From assembly GCA_030268105.1 (NCBI GenBank), contig BSDZ01000013.1:4740501-4804500 (forward strand): a DNA stretch of 64,000 nucleotides, read 5' to 3'. The notes beneath the pieces were generated by a model. It saw only the letters and a program-made list of their open reading frames with translations, had not been told where the DNA came from and did no database searches. Shown here piece after piece: positions 12,501-25,140 of this stretch. Both the position numbers and the translations under genes were made by a program. The DNA is from Volvox africanus. Its lineage: Eukaryota; Chlorophyta; Chlorophyceae; Chlamydomonadales; Volvocaceae. Numbering within the stretch: position 1 is the stretch's first letter; the number at the start of each line of letters is the position of its first letter.

Positions 12501-13175
12501 CGTATATGTACGTAACGGCTATGGATATTTTTTACTAGTGCATCGAGCCTTCGCAGAGCTTGGCGCAGCCTTATCTTTTCCACAAATTAATGTTATGCTT
12601 GCTCTTGGTTATCCCTCGTATCCGCTGCTGGCACAGACGCAGCTCCATTCCCGTACTCGTCACCGTCAGAGCACCACGGGGCCGGAGGTTGTCGGGCTTC
12701 TGTGCATCGCAGACAAATGAGACAAGCGAATCTAGAAAGGTTATACCGCGCACATACGAGCAGGCAGGTGACGGAGAGTGTGCGGATTGTAGTTGTTGAC
12801 TAGGTAGTCGCGTGGCTTGAATGCACGATCGAAATATGCCAGCGTGTACGACGCGTGACTGGTATGGAGTGAATCAAGCAGCCGACTCCTTCATACCAGG
12901 CTGCTACAAGTGGCAGGCGTGTTTCGCAGGGACACCCAGACGGGGAAGCGAACTATGACGTCATGCTTTGCAGTACAGTACGGATCATCTCCTCCCCACG
13001 CGCTAGTTCGTCACGCCAAACATTAACTATAACTATCATATCCCAGGTGCTCGCCCGGGCTAATCCTGAAACTTCCATTCCCACGTCAACCAGCAGGATA
13101 ACTGGGCACTTAAGCATATGACATTTGGCCTGCAGATAACCTGTATACAGCACCATCGTACAGCGTACAGCACCA
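9588..13175. other. intergenic, no supported gene
   Basis: No frame here shows domain motifs or a consistent exon chain. A short ACTACA/ACAACA-rich tract lies near 11535-11580. I see nothing else to annotate. Confidence 0.4.
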
Positions 13176-13251
13176 GTGTCATGTACAGCACCAGCGAATG
13201 TTGTATCACCCCGTGCGTGTGTTTGTCCCCCATTTTGCTCCCTCAGCCCCG

Positions 13252-13282
<31 letters not shown>

Positions 13283-16112
13283 CCTATTACCGCTCCTGGT
13301 GTGGAGTCGAAACAGCGAAGATGAAACTCTCCAAAAGTTATCGACCTCGTCACAAAACCGGACAGCTGTCTGGGGAGAGCAGCTGTCAGGTGCAGGTGTT
13401 TCTGCAGCCAGCACTGCCGACGACTTTGACGTCACATCAAGCGATGACGGCATTGTCAGTGATGACGGTGGCCCCAGACGTCGGCGGCGCCGTCAGATGC
13501 AGGAGCAGGATGGGCGGCCACCTACGTTATCACACGGGTTGATGCATTTTGGACAGGCCCGTGTGGCGATGGTTCACGGCGAGATTTCGCTGGGAGAACA
13601 ACTCTGGTCTTGCCACCAGGTGGCTAACGTGGCGCATCGCAGCGGCGCCTGTGCGGCTGCGGAACAACAGATAGATACCAAGTGCGCATTCTTAGAGCTG
13701 GGCGGTCCAGGGCTGTGCGCATTCGACCTAGCAAAGCGGATGCCGTCTATTCCGGTCAACCTGTACCCCAGCAGCCGCCGGCTCGCAGAATTGTCTCTTC
13801 CTGCTACTGGCAGCCTTGAGTCCAACTTTCAACTTGAGGGAGATCTGGACCAGTACAATAAGGGGCATCCCGTCGTACTGCAAATCAATATGCTGCGTGG
13901 CAGGAGCTCCTTATCTTACATCGGGATGAAGAGCGTTGCAGTTAACCTGTTGTCAAGGGGCGCGGTGGGTGCTGCCGTCATGACCCTGCAAGCGGTATCA
14001 TCCACGCACTTACAACTGCAGTTTCTGGAGTTGGTGGGCATCGCCGTCTCCTCGGGCTTCTCCGCCTTTTGGGGGGGCTTTGATGGGCAGGACATCACCA
14101 GCGATCTGGGCCGGGTGCTCCGAAAGCAGCAGTACGGACACCGATCTATAAACATATTCCTGCTGCCGCGTGATGTAGCCGCCAAGGAGGCGCCATCGCC
14201 TCCTCCCAATCGTCCTCCCCCGCCCAAGCTTCATGTGCTGGTGCCGCTGCGGCCTCAGAGGGAGGACGAACGTCATGGACTGACGATGCTGCTGTGCCGC
14301 TTCCTGCTGGACACCGCCGCAGCCAGCAACTTGTCGTCGGTGCATGTGATCGGCCTAACGGCTACAGGCACACACCTCTACCACCAGAACTCTCTTATTC
14401 AGAAGCTTATGGTCCTACAGTACGTCCTGGAAGGCCCGGACCCAAGCTCGGGTATGCGCCCCTGGGTAGACATTTCTCCATCCGATGTGGTGATGGCCAT
14501 AGATGCCACCGATACAATGTCACAGCTGACGTCGGAGGAGTTCCTTCAACGTTACCTCGACGCAGGCGCGCCCGTGTTTCATGTCTCCGCTGAGGTGAAC
14601 ATCTGGCCGCCCCCCGTAAGCAACTACACGCATCTGTACGACGAGGCAGGCGTAAACGCCGTACCACTTCCGAACAAGTACTTGAATAGCGGTTGCTTCA
14701 TCGGTCGCGCGATGGTCCTCAAGAAATATGTACAAGATGCTGTGGGTAAGAACTCGTATATACGAACGATAACGTAATCGTATCGGAAATCACAAAGGCG
14801 TGTAATCTCGAACGTCACTAACGTCCAGGCTGGCAATGTTTGGTTAGTCGTACCCACGCTACTGCCAGTGTAATGTGCGCGCGCGGGGCATCCGTTCCAT
14901 CTGCGGCATTTTGGGTTACACTCCCTCCCTCCAGAGATCTGACGCCGTTCAAACCCCGGGGCCAACGTTGCCCGCTTCCTGCCTCAGCTGCACAACAACC
15001 GGCCACGTACGCATTCACATGAAACGACATGCCGCCCTTCCATACGTATCAATATCTATTTAAACACATATTGGTACACAAACTTACACATAAATTTATA
15101 TGCATATGTGTGTGTATAAGTAATCTAATTTGTTTGCTGGGTGGGTGTGATGTGAGATCACCTAGTTGTAGTGGGTTCGTGATGATACCTGTGTCTCTCT
15201 CACTCTCTCCCTCCGTACATTCCATATAATATTACATCTGTGTATTCCGTAATTCCGTTTCGATGTGACGAAGCGTTACACAGCATTATACATTCGTTTT
15301 ACCACAGCAAATGGGCGATTATTTTATATATCCCAAATGATACAAATAAATCCTCTCATTTACACCGGTATCTGTCCGACAGATTGCCGTACTGATAGCA
15401 TCATTTGCTTGCTGCACCCACACGACCCCTTCTATGCCCCCTGGTACCTGCACTCAAACCGTTTGCGTGTAAAAACATATTGCCTTACCCCTTTCAACCA
15501 TTTGTTTATTTCACACCCCACTAAGTCACATTTCGATGCCATTGTACCGCCGCGCTAATAGTAGATGCTGCCACTGCTGCCGCTGTCGTCCTGCGTGGTT
15601 ACCTTGCCTGCCAAATGCCAAATGCAGAATTTGTAAAAACGAATACCAAGTCAGATTCCAGCTGGCTTTTTCGTCAACATGTTGACTATGTTGATGACCA
15701 GGGAGTCATGTCTTTCGCCTACATTATGGGCAATCCGTACGGCATTTCTTTGGATCATGAGGCGGCCTTCTTCTACAGTCTTTACTGCGCGACTGATCAT
15801 CTGGTGCTGTCCTGCGGGGCTATTATGTACGACTTAACATCTACCAGAATTGGTTTATTGCACGGCAACGGTCATGAGGGCAAATCGCGTCTCGAGGATC
15901 TGCGAGGGGGCATCCTTGGGGATTTCAAGCCCGATCCGGAGTTTCGGTTTTTGGTGGACGGCGTCGTCACACGCTATGGGGACACTTGCGTAAATGTACC
16001 ACCTTTGGTGTTTGGAAGGCCAACGGTTCAATGCCCACCCGGCGGTGCCCAGCCAGAACAGACCTACACTACCCGGTCGGTAGAGCCCAAGGACTGCCCG
16101 GCTAGAGGGTGA
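13176..16112 (+). CDS. PLOD-type glycosyltransferase, type II membrane protein
   Basis: Two exons, 13176-14745 and 15628-16112, join in phase 1 (GTGG|GTAAG to ATGCAG|AA) for about 684 residues. Near the N-terminus a run of 12 Leu, encoded by a CTG repeat, forms a signal anchor (residues about 26-42); a polar stem follows. An SPPPNRPPPPK linker (about residue 340) separates an unrecognised N-terminal half from the catalytic region. That region reads like the glycosyltransferase domain of procollagen lysyl hydroxylases/collagen glycosyltransferases: MAIDATDT (acidic metal/sugar-nucleotide motif), FHVSAEVNIWPP, YLNSGCFIGRA, then in exon 2 DDQGV, GISLDHEAAFF and LLHGNG. Known members transfer galactose or glucose to hydroxylysine in the ER/Golgi; the acceptor here is unknown. 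Lying between HRGP genes, it may act on wall glycoproteins (inference). A TGTAA signal is at 16477-16481. The start ATG is the first in frame before the anchor and is not proven. Confidence 0.75.
14746..15627 (+). other. intron of the glycosyltransferase gene
   Basis: A GTAAGA donor and a TGCAG acceptor bound this 882-base intron, and the reading phases match across it. It is AT-richer than the exons and contains no recognised feature. Confidence 0.75.
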
Positions 16113-18180
16113 TGAAAATCTCGCTTATGTACGGAGACTCTGCAAGCGATGCAAGGATGGCAAGGTCTTAGGCAGAGCACACGGTAAGAAGCTCTATATG
16201 TGCCGATGTGCCGATAGCTGTCGAGGAATGGCTTCATTTGCGTACATCTACGTAGATCTAAGCAAGCGTACATGTCCTGGTTGTGGTTCCAGAATTCTGT
16301 TAGGATACTCGGGTATCCTAACTTCGGTATCTGTGTTACCTGTTACCTGTGTTACCTTTTGCGGACCACATTCGACATCGGATGTTTATGACCTGTTATT
16401 ATGAATGATGATTGGCGCGTCGTTGCCGTCTGTTTGTTTCCTTCTTATTAACCGTAGCGGGTGGGGCTGCTGCATATGTAACTGCTTCTTTCTTTGCAAA
16501 GGACGGGGACAGGGACGCGGGGTCTGGATTGCGCTTTGGGGGACCGGGGACAAGGTCTGTGGACTGTGGTGAGTGTGTAGTATTTGGGAACCGCAAAGGC
16601 CTGCCTCTCAAGATGCTGAAAAGGTGCTTCTTAGTGAATGCACCTTAAAATCGCACCTTAAAATCGTGTTGGTGTGTGCCCCACGTGTACAATTACTACA
16701 CTCCCCCCCCTCTCCGGAGGGAACGTCTCGGGATCTATGACCCTCTCAGCTGATGCTAACCATTGACAACTCTGACCATGGGCGTTTGTGTTCCCACGTC
16801 ATCGCTCACATGCATGCGTCTTAGCACTCACGGGTCTCAGCATTCATCAAGTCTGATCAGCTCAGCCCAACTCCCTTTCTAAATTTCATAGGGAAACGAT
16901 GGGGTACGTATGTCCTGTGGTGTAAAGTTAGCCACCAAGGTTTCCTATAACTAACACACGCCAGCCTAAGGGCAGAGTACCCAAAATAATAATAATAAGT
17001 TTGCGTGAGTCGTGCCTCGCAAAGGCGCAGTCGCAATGCGTGGCTTTTGATGCCATCCAAAGGCTCCTGACCTACCCGACCACTCCTGATGCATTTAAAA
17101 TTCTCTGATAAAGCTTTTGATGCATTAGTCATAACGCGTTTAAGAATGATTTTTCCACTTCTCCCTGATGCCCTTCACATCTCATGCCTCCCGCAATGTA
17201 CCCTGCAGGGGGACATTGCAGTCATCAGCTGATGTCTGCTTTCGGGTTCTGACGTTCACCTTCCTCCCCGATGACTGTATTGTCCCGTGTTCCTCCTGAG
17301 GTTCACACAATATTCCCTATAACGCACGCCAGCCTAAGCAAGGGTAGCGTAACCATAGTAATATGATGATTGGACTACGTACTGAACTGATGTGATGTAA
17401 CCCTGGAATCTTTCCATGTAGTAGGATCAGTTGTTTCTTATACCGTACTGAACGAACATGATGACAAGTTGCTTGCATGGTGATGATTACGAAACTCAAG
17501 AAATGGAGGAGCCATGCCCGCTTAAAATTATACATATTCAAGAGCAAAGATTGTCATGGACTGGTGCGCTATCATGGCAAGCACATGCATGCTTGTAGCC
17601 AATGCTGTATACAAGGCTAGGATAGATGTACGTATGCATGCCCGAGCCAGACGAGCCCTAGCTACCTCCAGATCGATACATGTGGATGGGTGAGAATGTA
17701 GTATCGTCTTGCATCGCAGCGCAGTACATACGGCACACGAACACGGACGTAAAGTCCTAAAATAAGTCATCACTATGTATCTCGCGACCAGCCCCAGGAG
17801 CGAGCCCCAGCCATCACACCAGCCATCGCACCAGGTAGCTCTCTTGCTTGATCTCCACAACATGTCACGCACAGAGCTCCGTTCCCATAGGCTTAGCTAG
17901 CCCCAATACTGCTATATACAGCTCGCTCATCCTGTTGCTAACTAGTGTCCATCTCCAGCCAGCATAGCAGCAGCAGCGTAACTAAGTGTGTCTAAGCTGT
18001 TGGCAAGAACGTAGGTACTGCTGAGCGAGCCTGAAGTACAGCACATACACTGATCATCAGTTAATTGGACCTTGTGTTTCCAGCAGGATCATGATATGGG
18101 ATCCTAGAAAGGCTATGTACCTCAATGAACAAAAGTGGCTGGTGGCCTAAAGAGGCTTGCAGACATCGACGATTACAAAA
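16113..18180. other. intergenic, with a small repeated motif
   Basis: No gene is supported. A motif around CACGCCAGCCTAAG followed by an ATAATA-rich stretch appears at about 16955-17000 and again at about 17322-17370, suggesting a diverged local duplication or two copies of a small dispersed element. Confidence 0.4.
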
Positions 18181-18977
18181 CAGAGCAGCAATCACGCACT
18201 GCTTTGTCGTCATTTTTCAAACCATATCCGATCAGTTGGATGGTTATTCACTAAGTTGGATCCCGGACTTGTTAGCCTTGTGCTGTGGTCAACGAAAGGA
18301 CAGATCCCCACGTACAGCCCGCTCATGCATGGGCTCCAGTCATGCCCTGCTGGAGTGAGAAGCTACTGCTGGGTACAGCTGCTAAGTGCTGCCTGCGACC
18401 ACCGCTGCCTCACATCTATCCCGCCATGATGATTTTATTTGCCATTTCCTGCACACGCACATGCATTCATCCACATGTGCACATGCAGACGCAGACGCAG
18501 ACACACAACCATACATGCGTGCATCAATAGGCCGACCAAACGCAGTATGTAGTATGTACTGTGTAACATCCATGTGTGCCGCATCACTCTCATCACTTTC
18601 ATGTCCTGCTTTGCGCCCTACTTGCTTGTGTCTGCCTGAAGGCATGCAGGTCCATAACGAGTGGTAATGGGCACACACACATTATTGAGGCTATCATGGC
18701 ATCGACGCAACGCATTCACCGATATGACACTTAACACATTCCTTCCATGTTACGCCGTGGTCACTCCACGTGTGCGTGTGTGTCTGTGTGTGTGTGTGCA
18801 GTGCAAAGCCCCAAGTCATCGGTATGTGTGTGTGTGTGTTTTGCACCAAGCACGCACGCAATCGACATCAGCAATAATCCAGCCCGCCCTCGACCCTCCG
18901 GTTCGTCGGCGAATCAATCAGTCGCTGCAGCCATCAGCGGGCAGGTCCTTACGGCCGGTGTCGACACAGCTGCCACA
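18181..18977. repeat. HRGP2 downstream flank, inverted copy at 60672-61470
   Basis: The downstream flank of HRGP2, read on the minus strand, matches the downstream flank of HRGP3 on the plus strand with only scattered substitutions. The match stops abruptly at 18181/61470, beyond which the sequences are unrelated. It includes CA/TG-rich microsatellite tracts. Confidence 0.85.
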
Positions 18978-20787
18978 CTAGGGCTCAGGGGGCGAATAGT
19001 CGGGCTTGTTGGAATCGTAGTCCGGAAGGAATCCAACTGCAGCAGATGTCGACCGAGGGGGTCGCCGGGGTGGCCGCGGTGGCCTGCGTGGAGGTCTAGG
19101 TGGTTTAGCTGGAGGAGGGGGCGGCCTGGGGGGTTGGGGAGAAGGCCGTGATGGGCGGGATGGTGATGGAGATGGAGGCGGGGGCCGAGGAGGATTCGGA
19201 GATGGTGGTGGCGGGCGGGGTGGTGGCGGGCTTGGTGGCGGGGGTCGTGGTGGTGGCGGGCCAGGCGGTGGGGGCCGTGGTGGTGGCGGAGAAGGTGGTG
19301 ACGGAGTTGGGGGTCTGGGGCTCGGGGGATTGGGACTTGGGGGCTGTGGGCTGGGAGGCGGCGGGCTGGGTGGGGGCGGATTGGGAGGTGGTGGGCTGGG
19401 CGGCGGGGGTGCTGGAGGCGGTGGGCGAGGGGGAGGCGGACTGGGTGGAGGCGGATCAGGGGGTGGCGGCCGTGGCGGCGAAGGGCTGGGTCTGGGAGAA
19501 GGAGGGCGTCTTGGCGGGGGCCTCGGGGAGGGCGGTTGAGGAGGCAGAGGTGGCGGGCTAGGTGGAAGCGGGCTGGGCGGGGGGGACGGCGAAGGAGGAA
19601 ATGGAGATGGTGGAACGGGTGGAGGAGGTGATGGTGGAGGAGGGGGGGGTGATGGTGGCAGTGGAGATGGTGGCGAAGGTGGAGGAGGTGGTGGAGGTGG
19701 TGGAGGTGGAGATGGTGGCGGAGGTGGTGGAGGTGGAGATGGTGGCGGAGGTGGTGGCGGCGGAGATGGTGGCGGAGGTGGTGGCGGTGGAGATGGCGGT
19801 GGCGGGGGTGGCGGGGGTGGAGGAGGAGATGGCGGCGGTGGTGATGGTGGCGGTGGAGATGGCGGTGGCGGGGGTGGCGGGGGTGGAGGAGGAGATGGCG
19901 GCGGTGGTGATGGTGGCGGTGGAGATGGCGGTGGCGGGGGTGGCGGGGGTGGAGGAGGAGATGGCGGCAGTGGTGATGGTGGTGGCGGGGGAGACGGTGG
20001 CGGGGGAGGAGGGGGAGACGGTGGCAATGGAGGTGGCGGGGGTGGAGGGCTAGGTGGAGGGGGCGATGGGGGGGAAGGTGATGGTGGAGGGGGGGGTGGC
20101 GGAGGTGGAGGAGGGGGTAAGAGGGGATGAGATGGAGTTTGAGGTGGCTGAGGCGAAGGTGGACGTGGCGGCGGAGATGGTAAGGGTGGTGGGGGATTTG
20201 GACTTGGAGGCGGTGGAGGGGGAGGAGGGGGAGGAGGAGGCGGAGGGGGCGGGGGGGGCGATGGAGGGAAAGGTGGAGGAAATGGTTTCGGAGACCTTCG
20301 ACGCGGGCGTGGAGGGGGGGGAGGGGGCGGCGGTGGGGGTGGCGGTGGAGGTGGTGGAGGCGGAGAGGGGGGAGGTGGAGGCGTCGGGGGTGGATTGGGC
20401 GATGGTGGAGATGGTGGGGGGGGTTGAGAGGGTGGGAATGGAGGACTGGGTTCCACAGGACTTAATGATTGCGATGGCGTTGAAGGTTCATCCAAGAGGG
20501 CTGTAATCAGTTTTGGAGGCTTTCGACGGGCATCACCTCCTGCAAGTGAGATGGGGACACCGAAGAGAGGTGCAAGGGTGGAAAGGTAGGGGAGTGGAGG
20601 GAGGTTCTTAAGACTAAGGATCTATCCGGCAATGACTGGCCGAGCGAGATGATTATCACGTATTTTAAAGTCAGGGATTACCACGGAGCATCGCCGATTG
20701 AATTGAGGGAATCCATACAAGCGCAGTTTCGTACGTACCTAGGGCCTGTGCTGCAAGGAGCACCACCAGGAGGCCGAGGGTCCGCAT
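18978..20787 (-). CDS. secreted hydroxyproline-rich glycoprotein 2
   Basis: Two exons: exon 1 (20787-20739) encodes the same MRTLGLLVVLLAAQAL signal peptide as HRGP1, with donor CTAG|GTACGT; exon 2 runs from an acceptor at 20539 (TTGCAG|GA) to the stop at 18978. The intron is only 199 bases, against 771 and 523 in the paralogues. The product is about 536 residues: signal peptide, a short segment containing RRKPPKLITALLDEP, an SPPPP rod, an Arg-containing Pro-rich part, and the tail ending KPDYSPPEP. The first mature residues resemble HRGP1 (RKPPKKVTSTLVDEP) more than HRGP3. The rod is shorter and less regular than in HRGP1. The role is inferred to be wall or extracellular-matrix structural protein, from composition and secretion signal only. 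Confidence 0.85.
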
Positions 20788-20829
20788 GCTGGCTGGCTTC
20801 CTGCTGCTGGATACGTACGGTGTTACCGA

Positions 20830-23800
20830 ACTGAAGGCATCAGGAAGTACGTGATTTTCTCCAGCCAGGAAGTACGTGATTTTATGAAAATTGGAAGGAG
20901 AACGAAAGACGATCGAAAAGAAATGGTGATAATGATGCTGATTCTGACGACGATGATGGTGATCAAGGCGATGAACCCGACTAAGCGACGGATGCGCTTT
21001 GAACGGCTCACTCTGTCACCCAGCAGCTGCGGACCAGAAGCACTTAAATCACTACAGGCGCAGCAAATATTTTTGAAATGTATTATTTAAACATTTATAA
21101 AATTTGAGTGAGTTTAGTATGTATTGGATGTGGCGGGCAAAAGCTGCCATGCCTGCATTGCCTGACAAATTGATTTGATAACAAGCATGCGTCGAATATC
21201 AAATTAATCCTTAATCAGGACCTTATGACAATTAATATGAATGTAACATATTAACTTCATAAGAGCAGTCGTCATCCGAACCCCTACCTTACCCTGTCTT
21301 AGCTGGCTACCCTGCCCATGCCAAGTTCACGTACCGATTTGCATCTGAGTGTAGCCTTCCCTGCACGCCAGTAATACTATCACTGACGATTCAATGCAAA
21401 ACTGCAAATATAGTGTCAGCATGCAGAAGTGTACGATAACGGAATGGTTCTACGCAGCTTCCTTTAATGCTGCTGGCGTAAGTGTCGTGACATCCCGTGA
21501 AGCCAATGGAGAGCGAGGGGCGGGCTGTAGAGTACAAAGCTGCAGACGCCAGCAGCCATGGTCCCCGGTATGGATGCTATGTAATACATTGCCAGCAGCG
21601 TTCAAGCACCCGCGGTTTCTGGCGTATGCCCTGCGGCGTGCACCCAGGGCATATACAATTTTCCAGTACCTGCAGGTACAATATTTACAATTTAGCATTG
21701 AGCATTCCTTAGCGCATTTGCTAGGGTGTTAAGGATGGAGTGCTGGCTTGAGAGTCTGAGCAAGCGTCATGCCTGTGCTCGCTCTTTAACGTCCTGTAGA
21801 TCGTAGGAGGAAGCAAATCAAGCGATTGCACCTACGATTCCTACATTGCGCCAAGACGCTGGCAGATATATGAATGAAATAAACTGAATCAATATTCAAG
21901 AATACCAACACATTAGGCCGCCGTATTCCGGTGCGTTGTCCAGTGGATTTCGGGAATAATTAGATGTATGGCATTTTTGACGGACCCGTTGCTGTGCCCA
22001 ATACACGCCGATACAACTGAAATGCATCACCGATTGAAATGATGTCACAATAATCTCTTTGAATTAGTTTGACTAATTTTAACTTGGATTTGATTTGATT
22101 TGCAACTGTTATTTATTTGCAACTGGCCATGCGCTACCGAGCGGGCGACGACAACCCCCAAAGGAGGTTTTACCGCGCATTGCGAAGGAGAGAATTGGTT
22201 CAAATTAAATAGATTTTAACCTGGAATTGTTTTGACCCAAGACAGCATATCACGTCGACCGCCCGTGCGCCATTCATCATCAGCGCGGCCCCTACCCAGC
22301 TAGCAGTTCATCAGTAGCCAGATACTACTCCGGAACCATACCACAGAACTTGTAGCGAGGCAACATAGTTGATTTTAAATTTGTACCGGTTTTCGAATTT
22401 TGATAGGCATGTTAACGGTCATTCGTTTAGGTTAGGGGCGCGTGCGCCTGAGTGAGCGTGCCGCGCCGAGCGCGTGAGTACCTCACGCGGTTCCTGCTCG
22501 GCGTGGCATTCACAGTGGCCCCTGAACTGAATCGAATGCTTGACAATAATATGTATAATTTTTATTATTACATATTTCGAAGTTGACACATCCTTCTCAT
22601 TCCTTGAGATTTTATCCGGTTTTATTGGTGTTCGTCCTCTTCAACCACCAGTCAAATTCACAACAGACCTTTATTAAAGCTATAGGTAAGAATTGCATTA
22701 GAAACGTTAACGTTTTTGCGCTAAATTATTACCAGTCGCTGCCAGCAAGTATTTGACCCAGCAGGCAGGATGCAATACAGAGGATACATCGGACACTTAT
22801 ACGTCAATACCATCAATACAATACAAAATATTTTAAATTATATTCAGCAAACATATTTATACTCCTTGTTGCGCAAGCTCAGGCACTGGCCGCGGGTTGC
22901 TTTGTACAGCAGTACATGGGCGGTTTCAGTCGCACAATCGTAACCATCTGACACGTGAATGAATAGTAAACACAACCATTGCATTCTACTCGAAATTATA
23001 ATAATCATATCTTGATTCACAGTCAGATATCAGAAGCGTCCGAAGGGAGTGGACTGATTGGCGAAGACCCTGTCAGCTACAATGGAAATACTTTTGGGGT
23101 TTTGGAAAATTTATCATGCAGTTCTGGATATTTTATTTTCTAACCCGACACAATAACACTTGAATTGCGGTTGAACAATAACTGCCAAGGCTTTTTGCGT
23201 GCCTAATAAACGCAATCAATAGATGCCCCAACCCATGACTAAGACCAAAAAGATAAAGATATCTTTCTAAGAGATTTCTTGTCTTTCCAGAGCATGGAAA
23301 CGTAGCGGGGCAATCGTCTTCTCAGGTTGAGATGCCCTGCTACGTCAGGTCATCGCCACGCCAATGCCCTCCAATTCCAACCACGGCAATCAAGAGGTTA
23401 AGGATACTCAAGCAGCTGGGTACCGATGCAGGCGAACAGCAGCAGGCGATCCATCGGAAGCTATTAGCAACATCCGTCCGCACCAGTCGATGTGGTGGGC
23501 AAAACGCAATGATAGGCAACCCCCTGACATGAAAGCACTCTATTAGGTGGGATGACGGCGGGGCTTAATTTCATGATCAACAATGAAATGGAGCCGATAT
23601 ATCGGGCAGTGGCAGCGCCAGCAGTACCAACAATACAGTACAGCACAATTTCCTGCAGCGTTGGACCTTGTACTGCAGACCGTCTTGCAGAACGACACCC
23701 TGCTGGACGACGGGCGTTTCGTACGATGGAGTTGAAACATTGCCGGCCAGTAGTAGCATGGGGCCATAGCTTTTGCTAGGGACCCTTGGAAGCCAGGGTA

Positions 23801-23938
23801 TACTAATTCGTACTGTGAGTTCATTTACTGCCGGGGCCACAAATTAGCCGTTACTTACGATACGACTGAAGATAATGGTTATCACGTCCCAACTCAAGTT
23901 TATCCGCGAAGCTAACCGTGCTTCAATCACCTTGTAAA
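20830..23938. other. intergenic, AT-rich, no supported gene
   Basis: This long gene-poor stretch follows the HRGP2 upstream side. Around 21430-21560 are traces resembling the distal part of the HRGP1/3 5' flank, more diverged. A GC-rich imperfect hairpin lies at 22459-22508. No coding frame has recognisable motifs. Confidence 0.4.
22459..22508. other. GC-rich imperfect hairpin
   Basis: The arms GCGTGAG/CTCACGC close on a TAC loop (472-478 with 482-488 of the 22 kb block). They continue as CGCCGAGC/GCTCGGCG with a seven-base bulge on one side, then TGCC/GGCA. That makes about 19 base pairs in an otherwise AT-rich stretch. Function unknown. Confidence 0.6.
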
Positions 23939-24240
23939 CAATTCTCTACTAATAGAAACTGTTGAGATGAGCGATCCATGTATAAGAGAGAATCAGAAGG
24001 AGGAAAGAAGTAATACCGCCGAGGGTGAGGGCGGGGCGCTTTCTTCTCTCACCGAAACTCCTTGGATGATCTATTCTTTACTAATAGTGAATAGATAATC
24101 CAAGTACTTTCGATCATTCGAACCCGATGCACTGAACGAAGGCAAATTGGATCTGAACGGATCTACTTTTGGATCCCCTCTTTCGTCGACTGAGGAAATC
24201 GATACACAAGTTCCGATCCTCGGATTCATCTTCTAGTCTG
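23939..24240. other. odd block with a short frame and a 16-bp hairpin
   Basis: The arms 24061-24076 and 24089-24104 pair over 16 bases with one mismatch around a 12-base loop. A 43-codon frame starts at 23967 (MSDPCIRENQ) and stops near the hairpin; a second frame on the same strand continues past it and ends near 24240 (LNGSTFGSPLSSTEEID). Word usage looks unlike the surroundings. I do not recognise it; it may be a fragment of an element or organellar-type DNA. Confidence 0.3.
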
Positions 24241-24740
24241 TCTTATTGCAAGTAAGGCACTAGTAGAGGATAATATCCCAGGTAATAAAAACGTGACCGA
24301 TGGCAATAACGACATAAGGGCGCTAGGAGGGCCTGGTGGGAACGAGCTTACGTAGGCTTACGCCGTGACAGGGAGCCCAGGGTGAGACTTTAGTGCCTAC
24401 CTTCGATGACTGTTCCCAGGCGAGCACGTACGGTTCGCAGTTGCCTGCAGCTGGCAGTTGGCTGGGGCTGCTGGTCCTGACTGGTGGGGTAGTGTTGACC
24501 CTTGGTGACCGAGTTAACGATCATTTACACGATTATGACAGGAAATAGAAAACCATGCCTCTCTCTGGTATAACTAGAACTCATGCCAGAACCCCGTCTG
24601 ACAGACCACGTCATAGAACCCCGTTTTCGGGCTACATATAGATTACGATGATACAATTTCCGTGTTCCGGGGGATCTATAAAAGGGTTCCGTGAATATGC
24701 TAGGTTCCAAACATACAACAAGTTCGTTGCCCGTGTTGCA

Positions 24741-25016
24741 CTATCGTATTACCGTCACAAAACCTGCATGGTGGTATCGGAGCAGGAGAACGGCTCGCCC
24801 CCTTGTTAGCTGGAATGCCCTTCGAGCAACCAGCGAGCATATCTGGTAGATGCTGCGTGATTTAGTTCGTGCTGCTTCGCGCTGTGCATACTGGCGTGCA
24901 TCGCTGGCCTGGAGAAGCGCTGTCCTGAGCCCCTCCAGGTCCAGCCAGGTTCCGAGCCTCGCCCCGATGGCCACGGCCGGAGGGTAGGTATCGGAATACG
25001 GGAAGCTACCAGCCAA
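24741..25016 (-). CDS. hypothetical short frame head-to-head with the RNA-repair gene
   Basis: A 91-codon minus-strand frame containing DLEGLRTALLQASDARQYAQ, which would form an amphipathic helix. It begins 125 bases from the proposed start of the RNA-repair gene on the opposite strand, so a shared promoter is possible. I recognise no domain and see no supporting exon chain; it may be chance. Confidence 0.25.
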   Translation of the reverse strand: MAGSFPYSDTYPPAVAIGARLGTWLDLEGLRTALLQASDARQYAQREAARTKSRSIYQICSLVARRAFQLTRGRAVLLLRYHHAGFVTVIR

Positions 25017-25140
25017 GTGAATCTGCAGCGGATGTGGTCCCTGTATACGTAATACTTATATACATGATAAATCAAACAGTCATTAACAGGAATCAATTTA
25101 TACATATCCTTATCAGTGATACCGCTGCTGCAAGTCAAAG

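Noticed and set aside
19148..20506. Plus-strand Gly/Glu/Val-rich frames opposite HRGP2
   Set aside because: Same artefact as opposite HRGP1.
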